This document shows positions 1 to 7,585 of a stretch of DNA of 64,000 nt, piece by piece. The position numbers and the translations under genes were made by a program. The stretch is from Oceanomicrobium pacificus (GTDB taxonomy: Bacteria; Pseudomonadota; Alphaproteobacteria; Rhodobacterales; Rhodobacteraceae): contig NZ_WUWG01000005.1 of the NCBI RefSeq assembly GCF_009833495.1, positions 62,001 to 126,000 of the forward strand. The letters run 5' to 3'. Within the stretch, counting starts at the first letter, position 1. Each line of letters opens with the position of its first letter. The notes under the pieces are model-generated. The model saw only the letters and a program-made list of their open reading frames with translations, had not been told where the DNA came from and made no database searches.

Positions 1-1077
1 GCCACAGGTGGCGAGCCAGAGCAGTTCGGCCGGATGCAGGGCCGATCCGCCCAATTGTCCCACTTCATAGGCCGCCGCCATCGTGCGCAGCATCGAAAAG
101 CTCGACCCGCCGCCCACATCGGTGGCGAGCCCCGTCGGGATGCCGCGCCGGGCGGCTTCGCGCGCGTTGAAAAGCCCCGATCCGATGAACGTGTTGGATG
201 TCGGGCAGTGGACCACGCTTGTTCCGCTGTCCGACAGGGCGGCCCATTCGCGGTCCGTCAGGTGGATGGAATGGCCCATGAGCGCGCCGCGGCCGGTCAG
301 TCCGTAGCGTTCATAGACGCCCAGATAATCCGGTGCGTCGGGGTAGAGGTCGCCGACCCAGGCGATCTCCTCTGTCTGTTCGGACAGGTGGGTTTGCATC
401 AGGCAATCGGGATGCGCGGCCCAGAGCGCGCCCGCCGCCTCCAGCTGTTCGGGCGTCGATGTCGGCGCGAAGCGCGGCGTGACCGCATAGGTCAGCCGGT
501 CGACCCCATGCCAGCGGTCCAGAAGCGCCTTCGACTGGTCATAGCCCGATTGCGCCGTGTCGCGCAGCCCGTCGGGCGCGTTGCGGTCCATCATCACCTT
601 GCCGCCCGCCATCCGCATCCCGCGCGCCTGTGCGGCGGTGAAATAGGCATCCACGCTTTCGGGATGGATCGTGCAGAAGGAGCAGGCCGTGGTGATCCCG
701 TTGACGAGCGACAGGTCGAGATAGACGCCTGCCATTTCCGCCGCATAGTCCGGATCGCCGAAGCGCATTTCCTCGGGGAATGTGTAGCTGTTCAGCCAGT
801 CGATCAGCCGCTTGCCCCAGCTCGCGATGATGCCGGTCTGCGGGTAGTGGACATGGGCGTCCACGAAACCGGCCATCAGAAGCCTCTCACCATGGTCGAT
901 CACCCGCGCCGTGGGCGCGATGCCACGGATGCGCTCCGCGTCGCCCACATCGGCAATGCGGCCGCCTTCCACCAGCACAGCGCCGCGCCGGTGATGCAGC
1001 ACGGCAGCGTCCGGTCCCTCGCGGAAAGGCGAGCCGGTGAAGCTGAGGGTCTGGCCGGTCAGGATGGTCTGGGTCAT
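1..1077 (-). CDS. guaD: Guanine deaminase, C-terminus cut by window edge
   Basis: Cytosolic zinc amidohydrolase that converts guanine to xanthine and ammonia in purine breakdown. From the ATG at 1077-1075, 359 codons run to the window edge with no stop, so the last part of a protein usually about 430-440 residues long is missing. Visible motifs are the metal-binding HVHYPQTG (residues 75-82), THLSEQ, GHSIHL, the family-typical CPTSNTFIGSG and the ATDVGGG aspartate. The ribosome-binding site is weak. It is divergent from mgtE. Family assignment is secure; only the end is unseen. Confidence 0.93.
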   Translation of the reverse strand, partial: MTQTILTGQTLSFTGSPFREGPDAAVLHHRRGAVLVEGGRIADVGDAERIRGIAPTARVIDHGERLLMAGFVDAHVHYPQTGIIASWGKRLIDWLNSYTFPEEMRFGDPDYAAEMAGVYLDLSLVNGITTACSFCTIHPESVDAYFTAAQARGMRMAGGKVMMDRNAPDGLRDTAQSGYDQSKALLDRWHGVDRLTYAVTPRFAPTSTPEQLEAAGALWAAHPDCLMQTHLSEQTEEIAWVGDLYPDAPDYLGVYERYGLTGRGALMGHSIHLTDREWAALSDSGTSVVHCPTSNTFIGSGLFNAREAARRGIPTGLATDVGGGSSFSMLRTMAAAYEVGQLGGSALHPAELLWLATCG

Positions 1078-1289
1078 GGCGCTGGTCTTTCGGTCCGGGC
1101 GAGTGTGGGGGCGCCCCGCAGTGTCACGAACCGCACCAGTCTGGCAAGCCCCGATCACGGTATGCCATCCGGCGCGGTCCCGTCGAATCGCCTTCCCTTG
1201 TGGCAGGCGGAACACTAGGTTGGCGCCGGGCGTTAAGGGTGAAAGCCGCCGTCAAGGCCGGCCGGAGCGCAAAGCAGGGGACAGGCAGG

Positions 1290-2675
1290 ATGAGCGACGA
1301 AATCACACCGCAGGAGCCTGAAGCCGAGGAAGATGCCTTCGCCCCGCGTGCCGAGGTGCTGGCCGCGATCCGCGCGGCACTCGACGCGGACGACCGCGCG
1401 GCCCTGAACGCGGCGCTCGACGACCTGCATGCTGCCGACATTGCCGATATTCTGGAACAGGCCGGACCCGAGGACCGCCGCCGGTTCGTTGCCCTCTGGG
1501 GTGACGATTTCGACGGTGAGGTTCTCGTGGAACTGGACGAGCGCGTCCGCGACGAGGTGACAGGCCTTCTGGCCAATGACGTGCTTGTCGATGCGGTGAA
1601 GGAACTCGACACGGACGATCAGGTCTATTTGGTCGAGGATCTCGACCCGCCGGAACGGGATGCGGTGCTGAGCCAGCTCGACGCGGCCGACCGGATCGCG
1701 CTCGAACAATCGCTCGACTATGAGGAAGAGACCGCCGGCCGCCTGATGCAGCGCAGCGTCGTGACGGCGCCCCTGCACTGGACGGTGGGCGAGGTGATCG
1801 ACTTCATGCGCGCCTCCACCGACCTGCCGGATGATTTCTACGAGGTCATCATTATCGACCCGGCCGTCCACCCGATCGGAACGGTGGCGCTCGGCCGGAT
1901 CATGTCGCATCCGCGTGCGACGCCGCTTTCCGAGATCATGAACGAGGATTTCCGCACCCTGCGCGTCACCGACGAGCAGGAAGATGTGGCCTATGCGTTC
2001 AACCAGTACAATCTTGTCTCCGCACCGGTGGTGGACGGGGAAGGGCGGCTTGTCGGCGTCATCACCATCGACGATGCGATGGAGGTGCTGGAGGACGAGG
2101 CCGAGGAGGATATGAAACTGCTCGCCGGCATCGGCGACGAGACGCTCAGCGACCGCGTCCTGTCGATCGCCAAGGCGCGGTTCCCGTGGCTGGCCGTGAA
2201 CATGGTCAATGCCATCATCGCGGCGCTCGTCATCAGCCAGTTCGAGGACAATATCCAGGCCATCGTGGCGCTGGCCGTGCTCATGCCCATCGTGGCGTCC
2301 ATGGGTGGCAATGCGGGCACCCAGACGCTGACGGTGGCCGTCCGCGCGCTGGCGACCCGCGACCTGACTTCGGCCAATGCGAGCCGCATTTTCATGCGCG
2401 AAACCGCGGTCGGGCTGATCAACGGGGCGGGCTTCGCGATCATCGCGGGGGTCGTGTCCTTTGTCTGGTTCGGCAATCCGCTCCTGTCGGTCGTGCTGGG
2501 GGTCGCGATGATCGTGAACATGCTGGTGGCCGGCATGTTCGGCATTCTTGTGCCGCTCGTGATCGAGAAGGCCGGGGCCGATCCGGCGCTGGCCTCGGGC
2601 ACATTCGTGACCACGGTGACCGACGTGGTCGGCTTCTTCTCCTTCCTTGGCCTCGCCGGTATCGTGCTTTTGTGA
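1290..2675 (+). CDS. mgtE: Magnesium transporter MgtE
   Basis: Inner-membrane Mg2+ channel gated by cytoplasmic Mg2+. The 461 residues show the usual order: an acidic helical N domain (about 1-140), paired CBS domains (about 145-270), a connecting helix, and five membrane helices from about residue 285. The pore signature MGGNAGTQ lies near residue 340 and the conserved aspartate of TTVTDVVGFF near 440. The ATG at 1290 follows a purine-rich stretch (GGACAGGCAGG); an upstream in-frame ATG at 1200 lacks a ribosome-binding site and adds a basic extension. It stands alone between guaD and the molybdoenzyme-maturation cassette. Confidence 0.96.
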   Translation: MSDEITPQEPEAEEDAFAPRAEVLAAIRAALDADDRAALNAALDDLHAADIADILEQAGPEDRRRFVALWGDDFDGEVLVELDERVRDEVTGLLANDVLVDAVKELDTDDQVYLVEDLDPPERDAVLSQLDAADRIALEQSLDYEEETAGRLMQRSVVTAPLHWTVGEVIDFMRASTDLPDDFYEVIIIDPAVHPIGTVALGRIMSHPRATPLSEIMNEDFRTLRVTDEQEDVAYAFNQYNLVSAPVVDGEGRLVGVITIDDAMEVLEDEAEEDMKLLAGIGDETLSDRVLSIAKARFPWLAVNMVNAIIAALVISQFEDNIQAIVALAVLMPIVASMGGNAGTQTLTVAVRALATRDLTSANASRIFMRETAVGLINGAGFAIIAGVVSFVWFGNPLLSVVLGVAMIVNMLVAGMFGILVPLVIEKAGADPALASGTFVTTVTDVVGFFSFLGLAGIVLL

Positions 2676-2765
2676 CCCGGACTTGCGGTGAATTCGCCCC
2701 GAACGGGTTGATTTCCGGCGCCCGAGCGCTTCCTCTGTCCCTTGCCAAGCAAAAGGAACCGCCCC

Positions 2766-3677
2766 GTGACTGACCTTCCAACCTCGATCGATGCGACGCA
2801 GGCCATGCTGGCCGACCAGAATTACGTCTGCGGGCGGGCGCTGGCGACCGTGGTCTTCCTGTCGATGAAACTCGGCCGGCCGCTCTTCCTCGAAGGGGAG
2901 GCCGGTGTTGGCAAGACCGAGATCGCCAAGGCCATGGCGGCGGGACTGGGCCGGCGGCTCATCCGGTTGCAATGCTACGAGGGGCTCGACGCTGCGAGCG
3001 CGGTTTATGAATGGAACTTCCCCGCCCAGATGGTCGCGATCCGCACCGCCGAGGCCGTGGGCGGCGGCGACCGTGAGGCGCTGACCGAGGAGCTGTTTAC
3101 CGACGAATTCCTGATCCGGCGTCCGTTGCTGGAGGCCATGTCGCCGCAACCGGGCGGCGCGCCGGTGCTGCTCATCGACGAGTTGGACCGCACGGACGAG
3201 CCGTTCGAGGCCTTTCTTCTGGAGGCCCTCAGCGATTTTCAGGTGACGATCCCGGAGATGGGCACGGTGCGCGCGCCGGAGCCGCCGCTTGTCGTGCTGA
3301 CCTCCAATCGCACGCGCGAGGTGCATGACGCGCTGAAGCGCCGCTGCCTCTACCATTGGGTCGACTATCCCGACTTCACCCGCGAGATGGAGATTTTGAC
3401 GGCCCGCGCGCCCGAGGCGACAGAAACGCTCAGCCGCGAGGTGGTGGCCTTCGTGCAGAAGCTGCGGACCGAGGATCTGTTCAAGAAACCCGGTGTCGCG
3501 GAGACCATCGACTGGGCCAAATGCCTTGTGGCGCTCGATGCGGTGGAACTGTCGCCGCAGGTGATCTCCGACACGCTCGGGGCGATCCTGAAGTACCAGG
3601 ACGATATCGCCAAGCTTCAAGGCTCCGAAGCACAGCGCATCCTGACCGAAGCCAAGAGCACGCTCGAGGCGGTCTGA
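2766..3677 (+). CDS. MoxR-family AAA+ ATPase, CoxD-like
   Basis: AAA+ chaperone-type ATPase of the MoxR/CoxD group. CoxD relatives help insert the Cu/Mo or sulfurated Mo centre of carbon monoxide dehydrogenase-type enzymes and work with a VWA partner. Walker A is GEAGVGKTEIAK (near residue 44) and Walker B is LLIDELDR (near 134); TSNRTREVHDALKRRC carries the sensor and arginine-finger region. The GTG at 2766 is chosen because AAAGGA lies about 8 bases upstream; an upstream TTG at 2742 is in frame but has no such site. The stop overlaps the next start (TGATG). Confidence 0.88.
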   Translation: MTDLPTSIDATQAMLADQNYVCGRALATVVFLSMKLGRPLFLEGEAGVGKTEIAKAMAAGLGRRLIRLQCYEGLDAASAVYEWNFPAQMVAIRTAEAVGGGDREALTEELFTDEFLIRRPLLEAMSPQPGGAPVLLIDELDRTDEPFEAFLLEALSDFQVTIPEMGTVRAPEPPLVVLTSNRTREVHDALKRRCLYHWVDYPDFTREMEILTARAPEATETLSREVVAFVQKLRTEDLFKKPGVAETIDWAKCLVALDAVELSPQVISDTLGAILKYQDDIAKLQGSEAQRILTEAKSTLEAV

Positions 3678-4933
3678 TGGCCCGCTATGCCGACCTGCCG
3701 GTGCCCGAGGACGGCAAGCTGGCGGAGAATATCACCCATTTCGCACGCGCGTTGCGCAAGGCGGGGCTGCCGGTCGGACCGGGCCGCGTGGTCGATGCGA
3801 TCCGCGCGGTGGAAGCCGCCGGTTTCACCGAGCGGGAGGATTTCTTCTGGACGCTGCATGCCTGTTTCGTGTCGCGCCCCGAGCACCGGCAGGTTTTCGG
3901 GCAGGTGTTCCGGCTCTACTGGCGCGATCCGCAGTTCCTTGAACATATGATGTCGATGATGCTGCCCGCGATCCGCGGGGTACAGGAGGAGACCAAGGCC
4001 GCCGCTGCGGAGAAACGGGCGGCGGAGGCGCTGCTCGACGGGGCCGAGCCGCCGGCGCGCGAGGAAGCGGAAGAGGAGGAAGAGGGCACCCGGATCGAGG
4101 TGGATGCGAGCCTCACCTTCTCCACCGAGGAGCGGCTGAAGACGCTTGATTTCGAACAGATGTCCACTGCGGAAATGGCTGAGGCACGCCGCGCCATCGC
4201 GCGGATCGAATTGCCGGTGAAGCCCATTGCGTCGCGCCGCACCCGGGCGAGCACGCGGGGCCGGATCGCGGACTGGCGGCGCACGATGCGCTCGGCTGCC
4301 CGCAATGGCGGCACGATGCGGCGATTGGCATGGCGCGAACGGCGGATGCGCTGGCCGAACCTTGTCGTCATTTGCGACATATCCGGTTCCATGTCTGCCT
4401 ACAGCCGAGTGATCCTGCATTTCCTGCACAGCGCGGCCAACGCCAAGGGCGCGGGCTGGGCGCAGGTGCACGGGTTCACCTTCGGCACGCGGCTGACCAA
4501 CATCACCCGGCATCTGCGCCAGCGCGATGTGGATGCGGCGCTGGCGGCCGCGGGCGCGGAGGCGCAGGATTGGGAAGGCGGCACGCGGATCGGGGAATGC
4601 CTGCACCAGTTCAACCGCGACTGGTCACGGCGGGTTCTGGGGCAGGGGGCGGTGGTTCTTCTGGTGACGGACGGGCTCGACCGCGGCGATCCGGAGCAGC
4701 TTGCGGCCGAGATGGACCGGCTGCGCCTGTCGGCCCGGAAACTCATCTGGCTCAACCCTTTGCTGCGCTGGGACGGGTTCGCACCCAAGGCGCAGGGCGT
4801 GCGCGAAATGCTGCCGCGGGTCGACAGTTTCCGCAGTTGCCATTCGCTCGCCTCGCTCGAAGAGCTTGCAACGGCTCTCAGCCGGGCAGATGATCTGGGG
4901 GAGAAACGCCGCCTGATGGCGGCGCTGGAGTGA
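3677..4933 (+). CDS. VWA-domain protein, CoxE-like
   Basis: 418-residue CoxE-type protein, the expected partner of the preceding MoxR ATPase in maturing molybdenum hydroxylases. The N-terminal half is helical with a Glu-rich stretch (about 130-142). The C-terminal von Willebrand A domain starts near residue 230 with the metal-site motif DISGSMS and continues with the later LVTDGLDRG. Its start shares bases with the preceding stop, so translation is coupled; the XdhC gene follows after 3 bases. The exact enzyme served cannot be told from this window. Confidence 0.88.
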   Translation: MARYADLPVPEDGKLAENITHFARALRKAGLPVGPGRVVDAIRAVEAAGFTEREDFFWTLHACFVSRPEHRQVFGQVFRLYWRDPQFLEHMMSMMLPAIRGVQEETKAAAAEKRAAEALLDGAEPPAREEAEEEEEGTRIEVDASLTFSTEERLKTLDFEQMSTAEMAEARRAIARIELPVKPIASRRTRASTRGRIADWRRTMRSAARNGGTMRRLAWRERRMRWPNLVVICDISGSMSAYSRVILHFLHSAANAKGAGWAQVHGFTFGTRLTNITRHLRQRDVDAALAAAGAEAQDWEGGTRIGECLHQFNRDWSRRVLGQGAVVLLVTDGLDRGDPEQLAAEMDRLRLSARKLIWLNPLLRWDGFAPKAQGVREMLPRVDSFRSCHSLASLEELATALSRADDLGEKRRLMAALE

Positions 4934-4936
4934 ACC

Positions 4937-5956
4937 ATGTCTGATCCTGATTTCGACAAGATGCCCGAAACCGCGCTCGGCTGGATCGACGCGGGAAAAG
5001 GGGCGGCACTGGCCACCGTGATCCGCACATGGGGCTCCGCGCCGCGGCCCGTGGGCTCGCAACTCGCGATCAGTTCCGAGGCAGAGCTGGCCGGGTCCGT
5101 GTCGGGCGGATGCGTGGAATCCGCGGTCGTGGCCGAAGCGCTCGAAGCGCTTGAAGACGGGCAGTGCCGTATCCTGACCTATGGTGTCTCCGACGATGAG
5201 GCTTTTGCCGTCGGCCTCGCCTGCGGCGGGGAAATCCGCATCCTTGTGGAACCGATCGGGCGCGGGCAGGGGCCGTCGCGCGATCTGGTGGCCGATCTGG
5301 CGGCGCGGCGCGCGAAGCGCGAAAGCTGCGTCTACGCGGTCAATCTCGACAGTTGGGAGCGCCACGTGCTGGCCGCCGATGATCTGAAATTCGGGCAGGC
5401 GCAGGCCGATGCGGTCACTGCCGACCGCTCCGGCCCGCTCGCGGAAGATGAAAGCTGGTTTCTGGGCATCCATGCCGCGCCCTTGCGCATGGCGGTCGTC
5501 GGCGCCGTGCATATCGCCCAACCGCTGATGCGGATGGCGGCGCTTGCGGGCTATGACACGATCCTGATCGACCCGCGCGAGGCCTTTGCCACACCGGCGC
5601 GCTTTCCCGACCAGCGGCTGACCCATGACTGGCCGGATAGGGCTTTGGCCGATTTCGGTCTGGACCGGCGCACGGCGGTTGTGACCCTGACCCATGATCC
5701 GAAGATCGACGATCCGGCGATCATTTCGGCGCTCGGGTCAGGCGTGTTCTACCTCGGCTCGCTGGGATCGAAGAAAACCCATGCCAAACGGGTCGCGCGG
5801 CTGACCGAGGCCGGGTTCACGGATGCCGATATTGCCCGCATCCACGCGCCCGTGGGCGCCGATATCGGCGCCCGCAGCCCTGCGGAGATCGCAATCTCCA
5901 TCATGGCGCAGATCACCGAACGCCTGCGCCGGCCGGAGCGCGGTCCGGGGCGATGA
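4937..5956 (+). CDS. XdhC/CoxI-family molybdoenzyme maturation protein
   Basis: XdhC proteins bind molybdenum cofactor, protect its sulfurated form and deliver it to xanthine dehydrogenase or CODH-type enzymes. The 339 residues show the N-terminal XdhC/CoxI domain (TWGSAPRPVGSQ near residues 31-42 and SGGCVE near 57-62) and the C-terminal Rossmann-like domain (VVGAVHIAQPLMRMAA; LTHDPKIDDPA; YLGSLGSKKTHAKR). It is third in the cassette and its stop overlaps the next ATG by four bases (ATGA). Nearby guaD makes a link to xanthine oxidation possible, but that is only context. Confidence 0.9.
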   Translation: MSDPDFDKMPETALGWIDAGKGAALATVIRTWGSAPRPVGSQLAISSEAELAGSVSGGCVESAVVAEALEALEDGQCRILTYGVSDDEAFAVGLACGGEIRILVEPIGRGQGPSRDLVADLAARRAKRESCVYAVNLDSWERHVLAADDLKFGQAQADAVTADRSGPLAEDESWFLGIHAAPLRMAVVGAVHIAQPLMRMAALAGYDTILIDPREAFATPARFPDQRLTHDWPDRALADFGLDRRTAVVTLTHDPKIDDPAIISALGSGVFYLGSLGSKKTHAKRVARLTEAGFTDADIARIHAPVGADIGARSPAEIAISIMAQITERLRRPERGPGR

Positions 5957-7578
5957 AATTCGGCCCCGTTCCCCTGTCCCGCGCCAAAGGAGCGGTGCTG
6001 GCCCATTCCATCGGGTTGGAGGGGCAGCGCCTGCGCAAGGGGCGAACGCTGACGGCAGGGGATATTGCCGCTCTGGACGCCGCCGGCATTGCCGAGGTCA
6101 CGGTTGCGGCCCTCGATGAATCGGATGTGGACGAAGACAGCGCGGCCGCCGCGCTGGCCGACGCGCTGGCGCCCGATCCGGCGGCCCTCGGGCTAAAAAT
6201 CGCGGCGCCGTTTACGGGGCGGGTCAACCTGCATGCGACACAAGCCGGCATCCTGCGGCTCGATGCCGATGCACTCCATGCGATCAACCGCGTCGACCCG
6301 TCCGTCACCATCGCGACGCTGCCCGATGCGCGGTTCGTTGCGCCGCGGACCCTTGTCGCGACGGTGAAGGTCATTCCCTATGCGGTGCCGGCCGACGTGC
6401 TGAACCGCGCGATCGCTGCCGCGCAACCGGAAAGCCTCTATGTCGCGCCGGTCGTCCGCGATACGGCCGATCTGATCCTGACGGAAGTGCCGGGCATGAA
6501 GCCGTCGCTCCTTTCCAAGGGGCAGGCGGCGGTCGAAGCGCGGTTGGCAACGCTGGGCGTCACGCTCGCATCCGTCCGGACTGTGCCGCACGACACGGAC
6601 GCGCTGGCGGACGCGCTGGGGGAGGGCGGGGCCGCCTTGACGCTCATTCTCGGCGGGTCGGCCACTTCGGATGCGGCGGATGTCGGCCCCGCGGCGGTCG
6701 AGGCTGCGGGCGGCCATCTGGAACGGTTCGGAATGCCGGTCGATCCGGGCAACCTGCTCTTCACCGGCCAGTTGAACGGTCGGCCGGTCATCGGCCTGCC
6801 CGGTTGCGCCCGCGCGCCTGCGCTGAATGGCGCCGACTGGGTTTTGCAACGGGTCGTCTGCGGGCAGGACCCGACACCGGACGAGATTGCCGCCATGGGG
6901 GTCGGGGGGCTTTTGAAGGAAGCGCCGATCCGGCCGCAGCCGCGCAGCCGCGGGCCGGTGACGGCGCGCGCACCCAAGGTGGCGGTGCTTCTGCTGGCCG
7001 CCGGCGCCGCGCGGCGGATGGAAGGGCGTGACAAGCTTCTGGAACCGGTCGACGCAGAGCCGCTTTTGCGCCGGCAGGCTGAACGGGCGCTCGCCAGCGG
7101 CGCTGCGCGAACGGTCGTGGTGCTTCCGCCCGACAGGCCGGAACGGGCCGCGGCGCTTGAGGGGCTGGATGTCCGGACCGTCATCGCCCGCGACGCGGCC
7201 GAGGGGATGGGCGCGTCGCTCCGCCGCGGCGTCCTTGCGCTCGATGATGATGTGGACGCGGCCCTAGTGATGCTGGCCGATATGCCGGAGATCGACACGC
7301 CCCATATCGACCGGTTGATCGCGGCTTTCTCGCCCGATGACGGGCGCGAGATCATCCGCAGCACCAGTGCCGACGGGCAGGCCGGGCACCCGGTGCTGTT
7401 CGGGCGGCGCTACTTCGAAAGTCTGGCGCAGCTTGGCGGCGATCAGGGTGCGCGGTCCATCGTGGCCGAAGCCGGCGAGCATCTGGTGGATGTTCCGCTC
7501 GACGGTGTGGCAGCGATCACCGATCTGGATACGCCCGCGCAATGGGCCGCGTGGCGTAAAGCGCGGGGCGAGGGCTAG
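5953..7578 (+). CDS. Molybdopterin-binding domain fused to MocA-like nucleotidyltransferase
   Basis: Two-domain protein. Residues 1 to about 330 resemble the molybdopterin-binding (MoeA/MogA-like) fold, with LILGGSATSD and VIGLPGCARAPALNGADW. From about residue 342 a nucleotidyltransferase begins: LLAAGAARRMEGRDKLLEPV, then MLADMPEID and the late GHPVLFGRRYF. The LAAG...RM...DKLL pattern is closer to MocA (CTP:molybdopterin cytidylyltransferase) than to MobA, so it probably makes the cytosine dinucleotide cofactor used by CODH/Xdh-type enzymes; this is inference. It ends the cassette and is convergent with the next gene, leaving 7 bases between the stop codons. Confidence 0.85.
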   Translation: MKFGPVPLSRAKGAVLAHSIGLEGQRLRKGRTLTAGDIAALDAAGIAEVTVAALDESDVDEDSAAAALADALAPDPAALGLKIAAPFTGRVNLHATQAGILRLDADALHAINRVDPSVTIATLPDARFVAPRTLVATVKVIPYAVPADVLNRAIAAAQPESLYVAPVVRDTADLILTEVPGMKPSLLSKGQAAVEARLATLGVTLASVRTVPHDTDALADALGEGGAALTLILGGSATSDAADVGPAAVEAAGGHLERFGMPVDPGNLLFTGQLNGRPVIGLPGCARAPALNGADWVLQRVVCGQDPTPDEIAAMGVGGLLKEAPIRPQPRSRGPVTARAPKVAVLLLAAGAARRMEGRDKLLEPVDAEPLLRRQAERALASGAARTVVVLPPDRPERAAALEGLDVRTVIARDAAEGMGASLRRGVLALDDDVDAALVMLADMPEIDTPHIDRLIAAFSPDDGREIIRSTSADGQAGHPVLFGRRYFESLAQLGGDQGARSIVAEAGEHLVDVPLDGVAAITDLDTPAQWAAWRKARGEG

Positions 7579-7585
7579 GCCGCCG

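Noticed and set aside
1233-3620. Long minus-strand open frame opposite mgtE and the AAA gene
   Set aside because: Arg/His-rich translation with no motif; it mirrors the codon bias of the two real genes on the plus strand.
3356-4933. Longer upstream start for the CoxE-like gene
   Set aside because: It would overlap the AAA gene by over 300 bases; the ATG at 3677 overlapping the stop codon is the coupled start.
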